Of a stretch of 64,000 nt of DNA, positions 26,901 to 35,500 are shown piece by piece. A program made the translations under genes and the position numbers. Source of the stretch: Bremerella alba (lineage in GTDB: Bacteria > Planctomycetota > Planctomycetia > Pirellulales > Pirellulaceae); contig NZ_JABRWO010000004.1 of the NCBI RefSeq assembly GCF_013618625.1, forward strand, positions 310,001 through 374,000, read 5' to 3'. The stretch's first letter is position 1. Every line of letters starts with the position of its first letter. The notes under the pieces were generated by a model that was not told the DNA's origin, did not search any database, and was given only the letters and a program-made list of their open reading frames with translations.

Positions 26901-28644
26901 CAAATAGCACGTCCAATAGCGGCACACCGTGTTTTTTCAATTCGGCGGCGCACTGGTCGATTGCCTCGCGGTAAACAGGGTGAGTCTCGTAGAGGTCTTG
27001 TCCCATCCCTGGATACTGCGACCCTTGGCCGGTGAACAGGAATACCACCTTATTGCGGCGACGCAGCGGTTGGCCATTGGCAGGATCTTTCGATCCCTTC
27101 TCGACCAGTTTGTGCAGCGAAGCGATCGCCTCTTGCTTGTCCGCAGCATTGACGAAAGCTCGGGCATCGAGCGTCGAGCGACCTACGGCGACGCTATGAG
27201 CAAAATCTGCCAGTGAAATGGATTCGTCTTGCAACTCTTCCAAGTAACGCTCCGCCAACAGAGGCAAGCCGTCGAAACTCTGCGTCGAAAGTGGGATGAT
27301 ATGCTGCGGGCGATCTTGCTTGGAAAGCGTCTTAGTTTCGGTTTCTTTCGAAATGTAATCGCCAACGATGACGTGACAATTCGTTCCACCAAACCCAAAC
27401 GCGCTAACACCGGCCAGGCGATTGCCGGCATCGCTATTCCAAGACTTGGCTTCGGTGACGATCTCGACTTCGGCACCGCTCAGATCGATGTACGGATTAA
27501 GCGTTTCGAAGTTCAAATGGGGCGGAATTTGACCTTTGCTAAGCGAAAGCACTAGCTTCAAAAGGCCTGCGATCCCGGCGGCCGATTCCAGATGGCCAAT
27601 GTTGGTTTTGACACTCCCCAGTCGAAGCGGATGCTGGGCGTCTCGCCCCGTACCAAGGACGTTCTTTAAGCTACGGACTTCGATCGGGTCTCCTAGGGAA
27701 GTACCGGTCCCGTGGGCCTCAATCAGTTCAATCGCTTGCGGCGCGAGCTGAGCATTTTCAAGCGCCGCCGTAAGCACTTCCTGCTGCGACGGTCCGTTAG
27801 GAGCAGTCAGACCATTGGTGAGCCCATCTTGATTGACGGCCGTACCGTGGATGACGGCTAAAATACGATCGCCGTCGCGTTCGGCATCACGCAATCGTTT
27901 CAAGATGACGGCACCACAGCCTTCGCCGCGGACGTAGCCATCGGCGCTGGCATCGAAGGTTTTGCAGCGTCCATCAGGGGCCATCATACGAGCCTGACAG
28001 AAGGTGATTGTTCCCTCCGGAGTCAGGATCATGTTCACCCCAGCGGCAACCGCTAAATCGGTCTCGCCTGACTGAAGACCTTGGCAGGCCAGGTGGGCCG
28101 AAACAAGCGAAGACGAACAGGCCGTATCGACTGCAATGCTTGGCCCGCGGAAGTTAAAGAGATAGCTCAGCCGATTCGCGGCGATCGACAAGCTGGTCCC
28201 GGTGGCACTATACGCATTGAGCGAATCGAGCCCGCGGAACATCAACCGCGCGTAGTCACTGTTACTGATGCCGACATATATGCCGGTCGCACTGTTACCA
28301 AGCGTTTTTACGGGGATGCCCGCATTCTCGAAAGCTTCCCAGGTCACTTCCAGCAGCAATCGCTGCTGCGGGTCCATCTTTTCCGCTTCGCGCCCACTGA
28401 TCCCAAAGAGGGTTGGATCAAAGTCGGCCACATTGCTTAAAAAGCCACCTCGACGGGTATACATCTTGCCAGGCGTTGCAGGCTCGGGATCGTAGAGACG
28501 GTCGACGTCCCAGCGGTCTGGTGGAACTTCGCCAATGGCGTCCCGCCCATTAATCAGCAAATTCCAGAAAGCTTCCGGGTTATCGGCCCCGGGCAAACGA
28601 CAACCGATTCCGATAACGGCAATCGGTTCATGTTTTGGCTGCAT
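20944..28644 (-). CDS. Fully reducing type I polyketide synthase with C-terminal alpha-oxoamine synthase
   Basis: A 2,566-residue single-module synthase. KS about 5-430 (DTACSSS Cys176, EAHGTGT His311, His351). AT 530-830 (GHSVG Ser624; HAFH 724-727, the malonyl-type motif). DH 900-1180 (HQLFGTPVFP His934; DACFQ Asp1103). A structural KR half 1200-1430; ER 1445-1760 (HAAAGGVGQ); KR 1777-2000 (TGGTGAIG, LDD at 1867-1869, Tyr1924, Asn1928). ACP 2055-2130 (GLDSL Ser2087). PLP-dependent alpha-oxoamine synthase 2160-2555 (VDEAHSIG, SLSKSFG-type LSKSFG Lys2407). It should elongate malonyl units iteratively, reduce them fully, and release the chain by decarboxylative condensation with an amino acid to give an alpha-aminoketone. 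Fungal fumonisin synthesis uses comparable separate enzymes. GGAAG precedes the ATG. There is no methyltransferase or thioesterase domain. Domain calls are strong; the product is inferred. Confidence 0.96.
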   Translation of the reverse strand: MQPKHEPIAVIGIGCRLPGADNPEAFWNLLINGRDAIGEVPPDRWDVDRLYDPEPATPGKMYTRRGGFLSNVADFDPTLFGISGREAEKMDPQQRLLLEVTWEAFENAGIPVKTLGNSATGIYVGISNSDYARLMFRGLDSLNAYSATGTSLSIAANRLSYLFNFRGPSIAVDTACSSSLVSAHLACQGLQSGETDLAVAAGVNMILTPEGTITFCQARMMAPDGRCKTFDASADGYVRGEGCGAVILKRLRDAERDGDRILAVIHGTAVNQDGLTNGLTAPNGPSQQEVLTAALENAQLAPQAIELIEAHGTGTSLGDPIEVRSLKNVLGTGRDAQHPLRLGSVKTNIGHLESAAGIAGLLKLVLSLSKGQIPPHLNFETLNPYIDLSGAEVEIVTEAKSWNSDAGNRLAGVSAFGFGGTNCHVIVGDYISKETETKTLSKQDRPQHIIPLSTQSFDGLPLLAERYLEELQDESISLADFAHSVAVGRSTLDARAFVNAADKQEAIASLHKLVEKGSKDPANGQPLRRRNKVVFLFTGQGSQYPGMGQDLYETHPVYREAIDQCAAELKKHGVPLLDVLFAETGSDTIHQTAMSQPTLFATEYALYQLWKSWGVTPSMAIGHSVGEYVAACVAGVFTLEDALKLIALRGKLMQSLPAGGAMLAVSAGADRIETLLNGHAGQVGIAAVNSPQQTVLSGATEAIDQVAELCQSEGIRAIRLTVSHAFHSKLMEPILDEFEQAVSAIEMKPAAFPIAANLTGELSKDAFTKPQYWRQHLREAVRFADGIQAIAAKGGNVFVEIGPQPVLSGLGRVSLPGKENAWLPSLRNGRNAWQMMLNSLGELYEIGIAIDWKAFDAPYARKRIELPTYPFMRSRFWAPDSMPVASEQGVGSGTGLMPARTSHPLLGVTIPTATDEVLFQTNLAPGFPAYLNDHQLFGTPVFPATGYIELAIGAVNAHFEEGLYTVEQLQVQQPLVFEEQRSKTIQVVLAPEEFGYASFRILSAETSESDDTIWKLHAAGKIVPAAARPEKADLQEAFFRMEKQVEVGDFYAAAKQSGLQYGHAFQGIKQLGTGEDEALAEVALPTELQGDARNYHLHPALLDACFQTVGSLLADELTPGTTFIPIGVGSVTCFEGHSPQRVACWSKIVGRKPGRMPQVEADFLLANEEGEVLAEVRGLKLARLAKIDLQKRLVADVDRWYHEVKWLETPRIGNPLTVDEKEESVWLIFGDGRPMTEYLVEQLEQRKQQVMQVFPGTELEFGEVDATLDPVEPTEFVELLDSLELSETRKLRGVIYLWAQQDLSGKANESMVDHALGCQGLLHVAQALGQLEDQSPRLYVVTLGGQRIYSGDKIGHPLEAATWGLAGVIANELPKLNCTRVDVDAADRDTAGRLFGEVWVPDSETEIALRGEKRFSSRLMPMRLAADGELTIPEQPYQLGLKKFGMLTNLELVPKLRTEPAESEVEIAVKASGLNFRDVLRALGMLQEYEKEIGILTEADVTFGFECSGVVTAVGKKVKSLSVGDEVIALSTASMTSHLLVDQNYVAKKPSNQTFDEAATIPLAFLTAHYGLVRLAKLRKGERVLIHAAAGGVGQAAVAIAQAVGAEIYATASKGKWDFLHSLGIKHVYDSRTTLFSDQILKDTGGEGVDVVLNSLNQEFITKSVECLAKGGRFVEIGKIGIWTLEQFAKSRPDAAYFPFDLGDEERKSPGLIAAMLKELLPQFESHQLTPLPLQAYRMEDAVDAFRFMQQAKHLGKVILQMTPPTSERPLIRGDATYLITGGTGAIGLEVAQWLVQQGAKNVVLTSRSGKANEATSERIADWESEGAKVTVATMDAAKADQVAAVLGFIQTELSPLAGVFHAAGVLDDATIGQQSWDRFAKVLPAKVDGSWYLHQQTRELPLDYFVCFSSIAALIGSPGQANYAAANAFMDALCAGRRAEGLTGLSINWGPWSGGGMAKSADARRLAGIGLGMIAPQQGLLALEELLPTRYADVGVFPVDWSKFLKQFGRNKHPRLLDELAKLHRQERVVGASSGGALRDRLGSADEDKRASMIGDYVADQAAKTLGISASQLDHAKPLAEMGLDSLMGIELKNSIEAELEVDIPVEEFSQDTTITSLATAVANLVGVEGDFTSSGSEASAPAAKEKPARALEDIPASDFQTDQFPEVIELQERLARFARMGMESPYFDVHEGTTRDTAIIEGREFICFSSYNYVGSSGDPEVTAAAQAAVEKFGTSVSASRVVSGEKTIHGELERKIAQFVGTESSVCFVGGHSTNETTIGHLMNPGDLILHDELAHNSLVQGCILSGAQRRAFPHNDTAACERMLSEMRGKYRRAVIVVEGVYSMDGDYCDLPKLVEIKEKYKAMLFVDEAHSIGTMGKTGRGICEHYGIPGSRIDFLMATLSKSFGSCGGYIAGKKTMIEYLKYTAPGFVFSVGMPPSNAAAALASIERIEKHPEVVAKCMSNSRLFLKLAKEKGLDTGLSDNTPVVPVIAGNSLLALRLSRALYARGYNVQPIMYPAVEEKAARLRFFITSCHSEEQIRQTVDATAEELEKLKAESSDAAK

Positions 28645-28699
28645 CGAAAAGGCTTCCGTCGCAGGTGAATGAAAGCAGGCACACTACGCGAGATGGGGA

Positions 28700-28975
28700 T
28701 TACTTCTCGCCCGCCAGATAGCTAGAGAACTCTTCGATCGTGGGGTAATCGTAAACGATCGTCGGATCAATCCGTTTTCCGAGCCAGTTTTCCATATCGC
28801 CGGTCATCCCGATAGCCGTAGCTGAATCGAGGGCAAACGAATCGAAGGTAGCGCTAGGGTCAATGGAGTTGGGATTGGCGTCCAACTCTTTGGCAAGATA
28901 ATCGATAATCCAGTCTTGGATTTCTTCCGCGGACTTAGGCGCGTCGCCAGAAGTTCCGGATGGCTCGGCTGTCAT
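28700..28975 (-). CDS. Free-standing acyl carrier protein
   Basis: A 91-residue carrier protein with the phosphopantetheine serine at 51 in FALDSATAI, within a normal four-helix ACP pattern (WIIDYLAKELDANPNSIDP, then the active serine, then YDYPTIEEFSSYL). The LDSATAIGMTGDMENWLG form resembles carrier proteins that receive acyl groups from fatty acyl-AMP ligases, but no such ligase is in the window. GAGGTG precedes the ATG. It lies 49 bp after the phosphopantetheinyl transferase and 55 bp before the polyketide synthase on the same strand. The likely role is to carry the starter acyl chain or a late intermediate for the synthase; this is inference from position. Confidence 0.93.
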   Translation of the reverse strand: MTAEPSGTSGDAPKSAEEIQDWIIDYLAKELDANPNSIDPSATFDSFALDSATAIGMTGDMENWLGKRIDPTIVYDYPTIEEFSSYLAGEK

Positions 28976-29024
28976 TGAGCACCTCGTGGCTTAGGGTAAC
29001 ACATCAGTTTACCCCTTATCCGTT

Positions 29025-29789
29025 CTATCGACCACTCACCCAACCGAACGTTTTGATCTCGGGAGAGTCTCCATGAGTCGAACCGACAGCTCCTACAAAC
29101 CCTTCACAGGGGGCAAGTTCCATTAAGCGAACGACCGGCGATTGCGGGAAGACGTTGAAATGATTCACGACCTTGCGTGACTCAGGAGCCTGAAGATCGA
29201 GAGTTACGCGATCCAGAGGTGCCCGAAGACCAACACCGATCGTCTTCAAATAGGCCTCTTTATGAGTCCAAAACCGGAGAAACTGGTGAAAGCGATCCGC
29301 TTCCTGATGGGCACATATGTCCTTACGCTCGGCATCCGAAAGACATCGTTCGAGCATGCTAGCGAAACTACGGACTTTACGAATGCGCTCGATATCGACT
29401 CCCACGTCCTTGCCTAGCGAAACTGCCACCACGGCCAGTTCGCCGGAGTGCGTGAGGTTAAAACGTAGCTGACCGGCCTGACCGCGAATTACATTCGGTT
29501 TGCCAAATTCGCTTGTCTCGTAGGCAATTTGGGCCGGCTCGACATCCAAGTATCTGGCCAGGATATCACGCAGGGCTGCGTGAAATACTACGTACTGTTG
29601 GGCCTGATTTTCACGAAAGAACTTGGAAGCACGCACCTGCTCGGCTTCGGAAAGCTGCTTGTGCAATTGATCGACGCCCGACAGGCCTTCCTCAAGCGAA
29701 ACCCGCCACAGGTGCAGTTCCGATTGAGCGATCTCCAGTTGTCGCATCGGACGCGGCAGTGGAAACGGCTTTGTGGAAAGTTGAATCAT
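29025..29789 (-). CDS. Sfp-type 4'-phosphopantetheinyl transferase
   Basis: Transfers phosphopantetheine from coenzyme A to the serine of carrier proteins, here most likely Ser51 of the free ACP and Ser2087 of the synthase. The 254-residue protein has the two diagnostic motifs: VGVDIERIR (about 128-136) and FWTHKEAYLKTIGVGL (about 176-191), plus the N-terminal RASKFFRENQAQQYVVFHAALRDIL helix and FNLTHSGELAVVAV before motif 1. The length fits the Sfp/Gsp group. It is the first gene of the four-gene minus-strand operon. The ribosome site upstream of the ATG at 29789 is weak, and an in-frame ATG lies 14 codons later. Confidence 0.95.
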   Translation of the reverse strand: MIQLSTKPFPLPRPMRQLEIAQSELHLWRVSLEEGLSGVDQLHKQLSEAEQVRASKFFRENQAQQYVVFHAALRDILARYLDVEPAQIAYETSEFGKPNVIRGQAGQLRFNLTHSGELAVVAVSLGKDVGVDIERIRKVRSFASMLERCLSDAERKDICAHQEADRFHQFLRFWTHKEAYLKTIGVGLRAPLDRVTLDLQAPESRKVVNHFNVFPQSPVVRLMELAPCEGFVGAVGSTHGDSPEIKTFGWVSGR

Positions 29790-30185
29790 TCGTGGTGGGC
29801 CCGTAAGGGGGATGCAATGACCGGTCTAATGTTCGCTATAGGACGATTTCGACCAATTTGGGGTCACTTGGCCATTGATTCCAGCCAAGAGGGACTAATC
29901 ATCAGAACCCCAAAACCTTCGCAGCATCGATCCAATGAAACGACATGGCGATCATTTTCGTGGTGGGAATTCACCTAAAATGTACCGCTGGAAACTTTCA
30001 CCGGCAGGGACAAATAGGCAAACTGGTTTAAATACTCGTCAAACGCAAGTCTTGCGCCAATCCCCCATTTTGGCACAAGCGGCCCCGCAGAGGGGGGTTG
30101 TCGATTCGAGGGATCGCAAGAATTATCGCCGCTAGCAAGCAACCGTTGACGAGATTTTTAAGAACTTCCGAATCTGAATGGATCT
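29790..30185. other. Intergenic region upstream of the polyketide operon
   Basis: These 396 bases separate the PPTase start from the stop of queC, both on the minus strand. The operon promoter should lie in the left part. One hairpin is visible: CAATCCCCC (30058-30066) with GGGGGGTTG (30092-30100), a 9-bp stem with one G-T pair and no T-run after it. It could be the 3' end of queC. I see no coding frame I would support and cannot place promoter boxes. Confidence 0.45.
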
Positions 30186-30845
30186 CTAATCAGAGTAATC
30201 GGTTGGATCGATCAGATCATTTAGTGCGAAGGCCTCTTTTCGCTCGACGCATGCACCACATTTACCACAGTGCTTCTCGAGGCCTTTGTAACAGGTCCAC
30301 GTTTTTTCATACGGAACACCTAGCTTCACGCCGCGTTTTGCGATCTCTCCCTTGTCCATTTGGACAAAAGGACGCCATAACTCGATCGGATTCCAGTCAC
30401 AAAGACGAGCGGCGGTATCCATAGCGTCTGCGAATTCAGGGCGACAATCGGGGTAGATGGCATGGTCACCGCTATGGGCCCCGTAGGCCACAGCCGCACA
30501 CTGATTGCTTGCCGCCCAGGCAATTGCGACCGAAAGCAGAATCATGTTCCGATTCGGAACGACCGTCTGCTTCATACTTTCCTCTGCATAATGTCCTTCT
30601 GGCACGTCTATCTGCCGCCCTGAAAGGCTATTGTTTCCGAATATCGGGTTGATAGCCGATAGATCCGCGACCTGGTGTGGGACGTTCACCCCATCACACA
30701 ATTGCCGGGCATAGACGAGTTCTTTGACGTGTCGCTGACCGTAGTCGACTGAAATGGCCCAGCACTGATGCCCAGCGTCCAACATGTGATAAAGGAGCGT
30801 TGCCGAATCCATTCCACCGGAAACGACTGCCACAACTTTCGCCAT
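30186..30845 (-). CDS. queC: 7-cyano-7-deazaguanine synthase
   Basis: Converts 7-carboxy-7-deazaguanine to preQ0 using ammonia and ATP, in the queuosine pathway for tRNA modification. The 219-residue protein has the PP-loop SGGMDS at 9-14, DYGQRH, the NRNMILLS and YGAHSGDHAIYPDCR blocks, and the C-terminal zinc site from C185, C193, C196 and C199 (TWTCYKGL...HCGKCGAC). The ATG at 30845 has a strong GAGGAAG site; the longer frame to 30878 has no family similarity. No queD, queE or queF is in the window, so the rest of the pathway lies elsewhere. Confidence 0.97.
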   Translation of the reverse strand: MAKVVAVVSGGMDSATLLYHMLDAGHQCWAISVDYGQRHVKELVYARQLCDGVNVPHQVADLSAINPIFGNNSLSGRQIDVPEGHYAEESMKQTVVPNRNMILLSVAIAWAASNQCAAVAYGAHSGDHAIYPDCRPEFADAMDTAARLCDWNPIELWRPFVQMDKGEIAKRGVKLGVPYEKTWTCYKGLEKHCGKCGACVERKEAFALNDLIDPTDYSD

Positions 30846-31098
30846 TTTCAACTTCCTCGAGCCTACGTCACGACACAAAATACTGTGCTTCAGTCTAGCG
30901 CCCTGGTCCGTTGGTGCAAAGCGATGACCAGGCGTTACCGCTAAGCAAATAAACTTGCAAATCGGGCAAACGTTTCGTTACACTTAGCAATAAGGTCACT
31001 AAATTGTGTGTTTTGGCCTTTTCCCTTCCCGACAAGTCCTTTGTCGCCGACCCTTCCTTTCCCAATAGCCCCTCACCTAGCAACCTTCCAGGTGCCAC

Positions 31099-32505
31099 AT
31101 GCCTGCTTTTCGTATTTGGCTGGCCATTCTGATCGCATCTCCAACGATTGTCATGGCGGAAGAAGCTCCTCCTAGTGCTGCCAAACAGGTTAGTTACTAC
31201 CGCGACGTGCGCCCCATCCTGCAAGGCAACTGCCAAGGATGTCACCAACCGGCGAAACGGGGAGGGGACTACTTGATGACCGATCACGCGTCGCTATTAA
31301 CCGGTGGGGAATCAGGCTCGGAGGCTATCGTCCCCGGCGACCCAGCGGCGAGTTACCTGATTGAATTGATTAAGCCCGTCGATGGCAAAGCCGAGATGCC
31401 CAAAGGAAAGCCGCCCCTTGCCGAAGCAGACCAAAAAATCATCCTCGACTGGATCATTCAAGGAGCCCAGGACGACACGCCTGACTCGGCTAAAGAGAAG
31501 TACGATGCCCAACATCCGCCCAGCTACGTTCGCCCGCCGGTCCTGACCGGGGTGGCCTTCTCGCCGGATGGCCAGCTTCTAGCGGTTTCCGGCTATCACG
31601 AAGTGCTGCTGCAGAAGGCCGACGGTAGTGGTATCGCCGGTCGGTTGGTTGGCATGTCGGAACGAATCGAGTCGCTTGCATTTTCGCCAGATGGAACACG
31701 ACTGGCCGTAGCCGGCGGCTCGCCCGGTCGCTTGGGCGAACTGCAAGTGTGGAACGTGGCCGATCATAAGCTGGATTACTCGGTCCCCGTTTCGTATGAC
31801 AACGTCTACGGCGTGAGTTGGTCACCGGACGGTAATTTAATTGCGATCGGATGCGGAGACAATTCCGTCCGAGGTTTCGACGCAAGTAGCGGCCAACAAG
31901 TCTTCTTTAACGGCGCCCATGAAGACTGGGCTTTGGACACGGTCTTCTCGAAAGATGGAAGCCATCTCGTTTCGGTCAGTCGCGACATGGCCGTGAAACT
32001 CTACGAAGTTAAGACGCAACGTTTTGTCGACAATGTCACCAGTATCACACCTGGTGCTTTGAAGGGGGGGATCAACGCGGTAGTCCGTCATCCTGGTGAA
32101 GACCAGGTTCTCATCGGCGGAGCGGACGGGGTTCCCAAAATCTATCGGCTATTCCGAGAAAAAGCCCGCAAGATCGGTGATGACTTCAATAAGATCAAAG
32201 ATTTCCCCGAAATGCCCGGTCGGATCTACGACGTGGCATTCACTTCCGACGCAACCAAAGCGGTCGCTTGCAGCAGTCTTGACGGGACGGGGCACGTTCA
32301 CGTGTTTACCGTTGCCGACGGCAAGAAGGTGCTAGAACTGGAAGGCCTGTTGCATGCCGTTTATTCGATCAGCATCTCTCCCGATAACAAACGAATTGCT
32401 TCGGTTGGATTTGATGGAGAAGTGCTTATGCACGATCTGGAAACAGGTAAGAAGTTGAAGCAATTCCCGGCGGTTCCCATCACCCCTCTAGCTGCCACGA
32501 ACTAA
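31099..32505 (+). CDS. PSCyt1 cytochrome-like domain plus WD40 repeats
   Basis: A planctomycete exported protein of 468 residues. A signal peptide (about 1-20) is followed by a PSCyt1-type domain with a c-type heme motif CQGCH (C45, C48, H49). The domain continues to about 130 (ADQKIILDWIIQGAQDD). From about 150 to the end, WD40-like repeats recur: GVAFSPDGQLLAVSG, SLAFSPDGTRLAVAG, GVSWSPDGNLIAIGC, DTVFSKDGSHLVSVS and SISISPDNKRIASVG. They probably form a beta-propeller. AGGTG precedes the ATG. The DUF1549/DUF1553 gene follows after 39 bp on the same strand. This pairing is common in Planctomycetes and is thought to relate to extracellular or periplasmic processing, but the function is not established. 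Confidence 0.93.
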   Translation: MPAFRIWLAILIASPTIVMAEEAPPSAAKQVSYYRDVRPILQGNCQGCHQPAKRGGDYLMTDHASLLTGGESGSEAIVPGDPAASYLIELIKPVDGKAEMPKGKPPLAEADQKIILDWIIQGAQDDTPDSAKEKYDAQHPPSYVRPPVLTGVAFSPDGQLLAVSGYHEVLLQKADGSGIAGRLVGMSERIESLAFSPDGTRLAVAGGSPGRLGELQVWNVADHKLDYSVPVSYDNVYGVSWSPDGNLIAIGCGDNSVRGFDASSGQQVFFNGAHEDWALDTVFSKDGSHLVSVSRDMAVKLYEVKTQRFVDNVTSITPGALKGGINAVVRHPGEDQVLIGGADGVPKIYRLFREKARKIGDDFNKIKDFPEMPGRIYDVAFTSDATKAVACSSLDGTGHVHVFTVADGKKVLELEGLLHAVYSISISPDNKRIASVGFDGEVLMHDLETGKKLKQFPAVPITPLAATN

Positions 32506-32544
32506 TCGTCGCTTTCGCGATTTATTTCGATAGGATTTCGTTCG

Positions 32545-35500
32545 ATGAATCTTAAACCTTTCCTTGCCTTTCTCATTTTGTTCAGCATTTCGGCCGCGAG
32601 TCTGGCGGAAGATGCGAACAACAAGATCCCCTCAGGCAAGACCATCCAACGAATTACCGTTTTCCCAGAGCAGGTCTCGCTCGAAGGGCCATTTGCCTAC
32701 GCGCAGATCCTGATTACTGCGGAACTCGAATCGGGCGAGCAGATCGACCTGACGCGCAGTGCCAAGCGAACGGACCAGTGGGACGCCGTAAGTATCACGT
32801 CTCGTGGTCTTGTCACGCCGAACCAAGACGCTGTCGGAGAAATGGTCTTTCTGGTCGCAGGGCAAGAACTGACGGTGCCTGTTAAGGTGCAAGGGTCGCA
32901 TGCGACTTACGAGGCCGATTTCATCCGCGACGTCACGCCAGCGATGAGCAAGATGGGTTGCAATCAGGGAACTTGTCACGGCGCAAAAGATGGCAAGAAC
33001 GGCTTCAAACTGTCGCTACGTGGCTACGACCCCACCTACGACCATCGAGCGTTAGTCGATGACATCGCCGGCCGCCGTTTCAACCGTGCCGTTCCCGACC
33101 AAAGCCTAATGCTGCTAAAGACCTCAGGCGTCGTTCCTCATGTAGGTGGCCAATTGACCAAGCCTGGCGACCGACGATACGAGATCCTCAAGAACTGGAT
33201 TGCCGGAGGAGTCAAGCTGAATCTTGACTCTCCCAAGGTCGAGAAGATTGCCATTTACCCCAGTAACCCCACCGTGCCGCTGCCAGGCATGTCGCAGCAA
33301 TTTGCTATCTATGCCACGCTGACCAACGGCCAGGTGATGGATGTTACGGCGGACGCATTTATTGAAAGTGGAGATATCGAAATCGCTGCGGCCGACCAAC
33401 ATGGCGTGTTGAAACTTCTACGCCGCGGTGAAGCACCGGTGCTGGCTCGCTACGATGGTGCGTACGATGCCACCACGGTAACCGTGATGGGCGATCGCTC
33501 AGGCTTTGAATGGGTCGACCAACCGCAGCACAATTACATCGATAAACTGGTCGATGAAAAGCTGCAACGTGTGAATGTGCAATCTTCTGGCTTGTGCACC
33601 GACGACCAGTTTGTTCGCCGAATTTATCTCGACCTCACAGGGCTACCACCCACGGCCGATCAAGTGCGGGCATTCCTGGAAGACAAACGCTCTTCGCAGG
33701 ACAAACGAAATGACCTAATCGATCAACTTATCGGCAGTGGGCCGTACGTCGAATATTGGACCAACAAATGGTGCGACCTGCTTCAAGTCAACCAGAAGTT
33801 CCTCGGCGATCCTGGCGTGCATGCTCTGAGAAACTGGATCAAAGACTCGGTCGCATCTAACAAGCCTTACAACCAGATGGTGTATGAGATCTTGACCGCT
33901 TCGGGTTCGACGATCGATCACCCGGCCAGCGCGTACTATAAGATCCTTCGGACTCCTGAAGACACAATGGAGAATACCACCCAGTTGTTCCTGGCAGTGC
34001 GTTTCAATTGCAACAAGTGCCACGATCACCCGTTCGAGCGTTGGACGCAAAACCAGTATTACAATCTTTCTGCGTTTTTCGCACAGATCGGGCGTAAAGA
34101 AGACAAGCGTTTCGCCGGTCAGCGGATTGGCGGTTCTGCCGTCGAAGGCGCAACACCTCTGGTCGAGGTGATCTACGATACCGGAAGCGGCGAAGTGAAG
34201 CATCAATTGACCGGCAAGGTGACTCCGCCGGAATTCCCTTACCAGGGCGAACTTGTCGAAGATGACGGAACACGTCGCGAAGAATTGGCAGAGTGGCTAA
34301 CCGACCCTTCGAATCAATACTTCGCTTCTAGCTACGTCAATCGCATGTGGGGCTACTTGCTGGGACGTGGAATCATCGAGCCAATCGACGACATTCGAGC
34401 CGGTAACCCACCCACCAACCCCATGCTGCTCGACGCGTTGACCCGCAGTTTCATCGATAGCGGCTTCGACACGCGACATATCGTCCGCGAAATCTGCAAG
34501 TCTCGAACCTATCAGCAAGCGATTGCCACCAACAAGTGGAACGAGGACGATACGATTAACTTCTCGCACGCCATGCCGCGTCGCTTGCCGGCGGAAGTAC
34601 TATTCGATTCAATCCATCAAGCGACCGGCAGCAACTACAACTTACCGCAACTTCCCAGTGGATTTCGAGCGGCTCAATTACCGGGCACCGACGCCAACAT
34701 TCCTTTTCTAGATGACTTCGGCAAGCCGGCTCGCGAGAGTTCGTGCGAATGCGAACGAGCCACCGGCGTGATGCTAGGGCCAGTGATGAAACTGGTCAAC
34801 GGCCCGGTAATCAGCAACGCTATCGCCGACAAGAATAACGCGTTGGCAACGCTTTCGACAGAAGTCACCGATGATCGCGCATTAATCGATGAGATATTCT
34901 TGCGGTTTCTCGGTCGATATGCCAGCGACAAAGAAGTCCAGCTAGGCGTGCAGTTGATGAACGAGCCTACGCCAGACCTGAAAGTTGCCCAGAAGGCCTT
35001 GGACCAACATCGCCAGCAATTGATGGCCAAAATGCCTCAGTGGGAAGCCTCGCTCGGACGCATTGCCCAATGGACACCCCTGACGGTGATCGAAAGCACC
35101 TCTAAGGCCGGCGTAAACTTCGAGAAGCAGGCAGACCTGTCGATCTTGGCAACCGGTCCACTCGCCAAGGATGAGTACGAAGTGGTCTACCAGATCGCTG
35201 CCGGCCCACTGACCGGATTGCGTCTAGAAACGCTACCAGACGATTCCCTGCCGTCTAAGGGACCGGGACGATCTCAGAATGGTAATTTCGTCTTAAATGA
35301 ACTAAAAGCTCAACTGCGGCTTGCCGATGGGAGCGAAGGTCCTGTAGTCGCGTTCCATCGCGCCGAAGCAACTTTTTCGCAGACCGGGTGGGACGTTCGT
35401 GGGGCAGTCGACGGCAACTTGGGAAGCGGCTGGGCGGTCAGTCCACGTTCCGGTGAAAAGCATACGGCGTTGTTTGAAGTCGACGCAGAGGTAACGATCC

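Noticed and set aside
29529-29978. 149-codon plus-strand frame across the PPTase start
   Set aside because: It is antisense to PPTase motifs for most of its length and has no recognisable product.
30058-30100. Intrinsic terminator after queC
   Set aside because: The 9-bp stem has no T-run on either strand, so I list it only as a hairpin in the intergenic entry.
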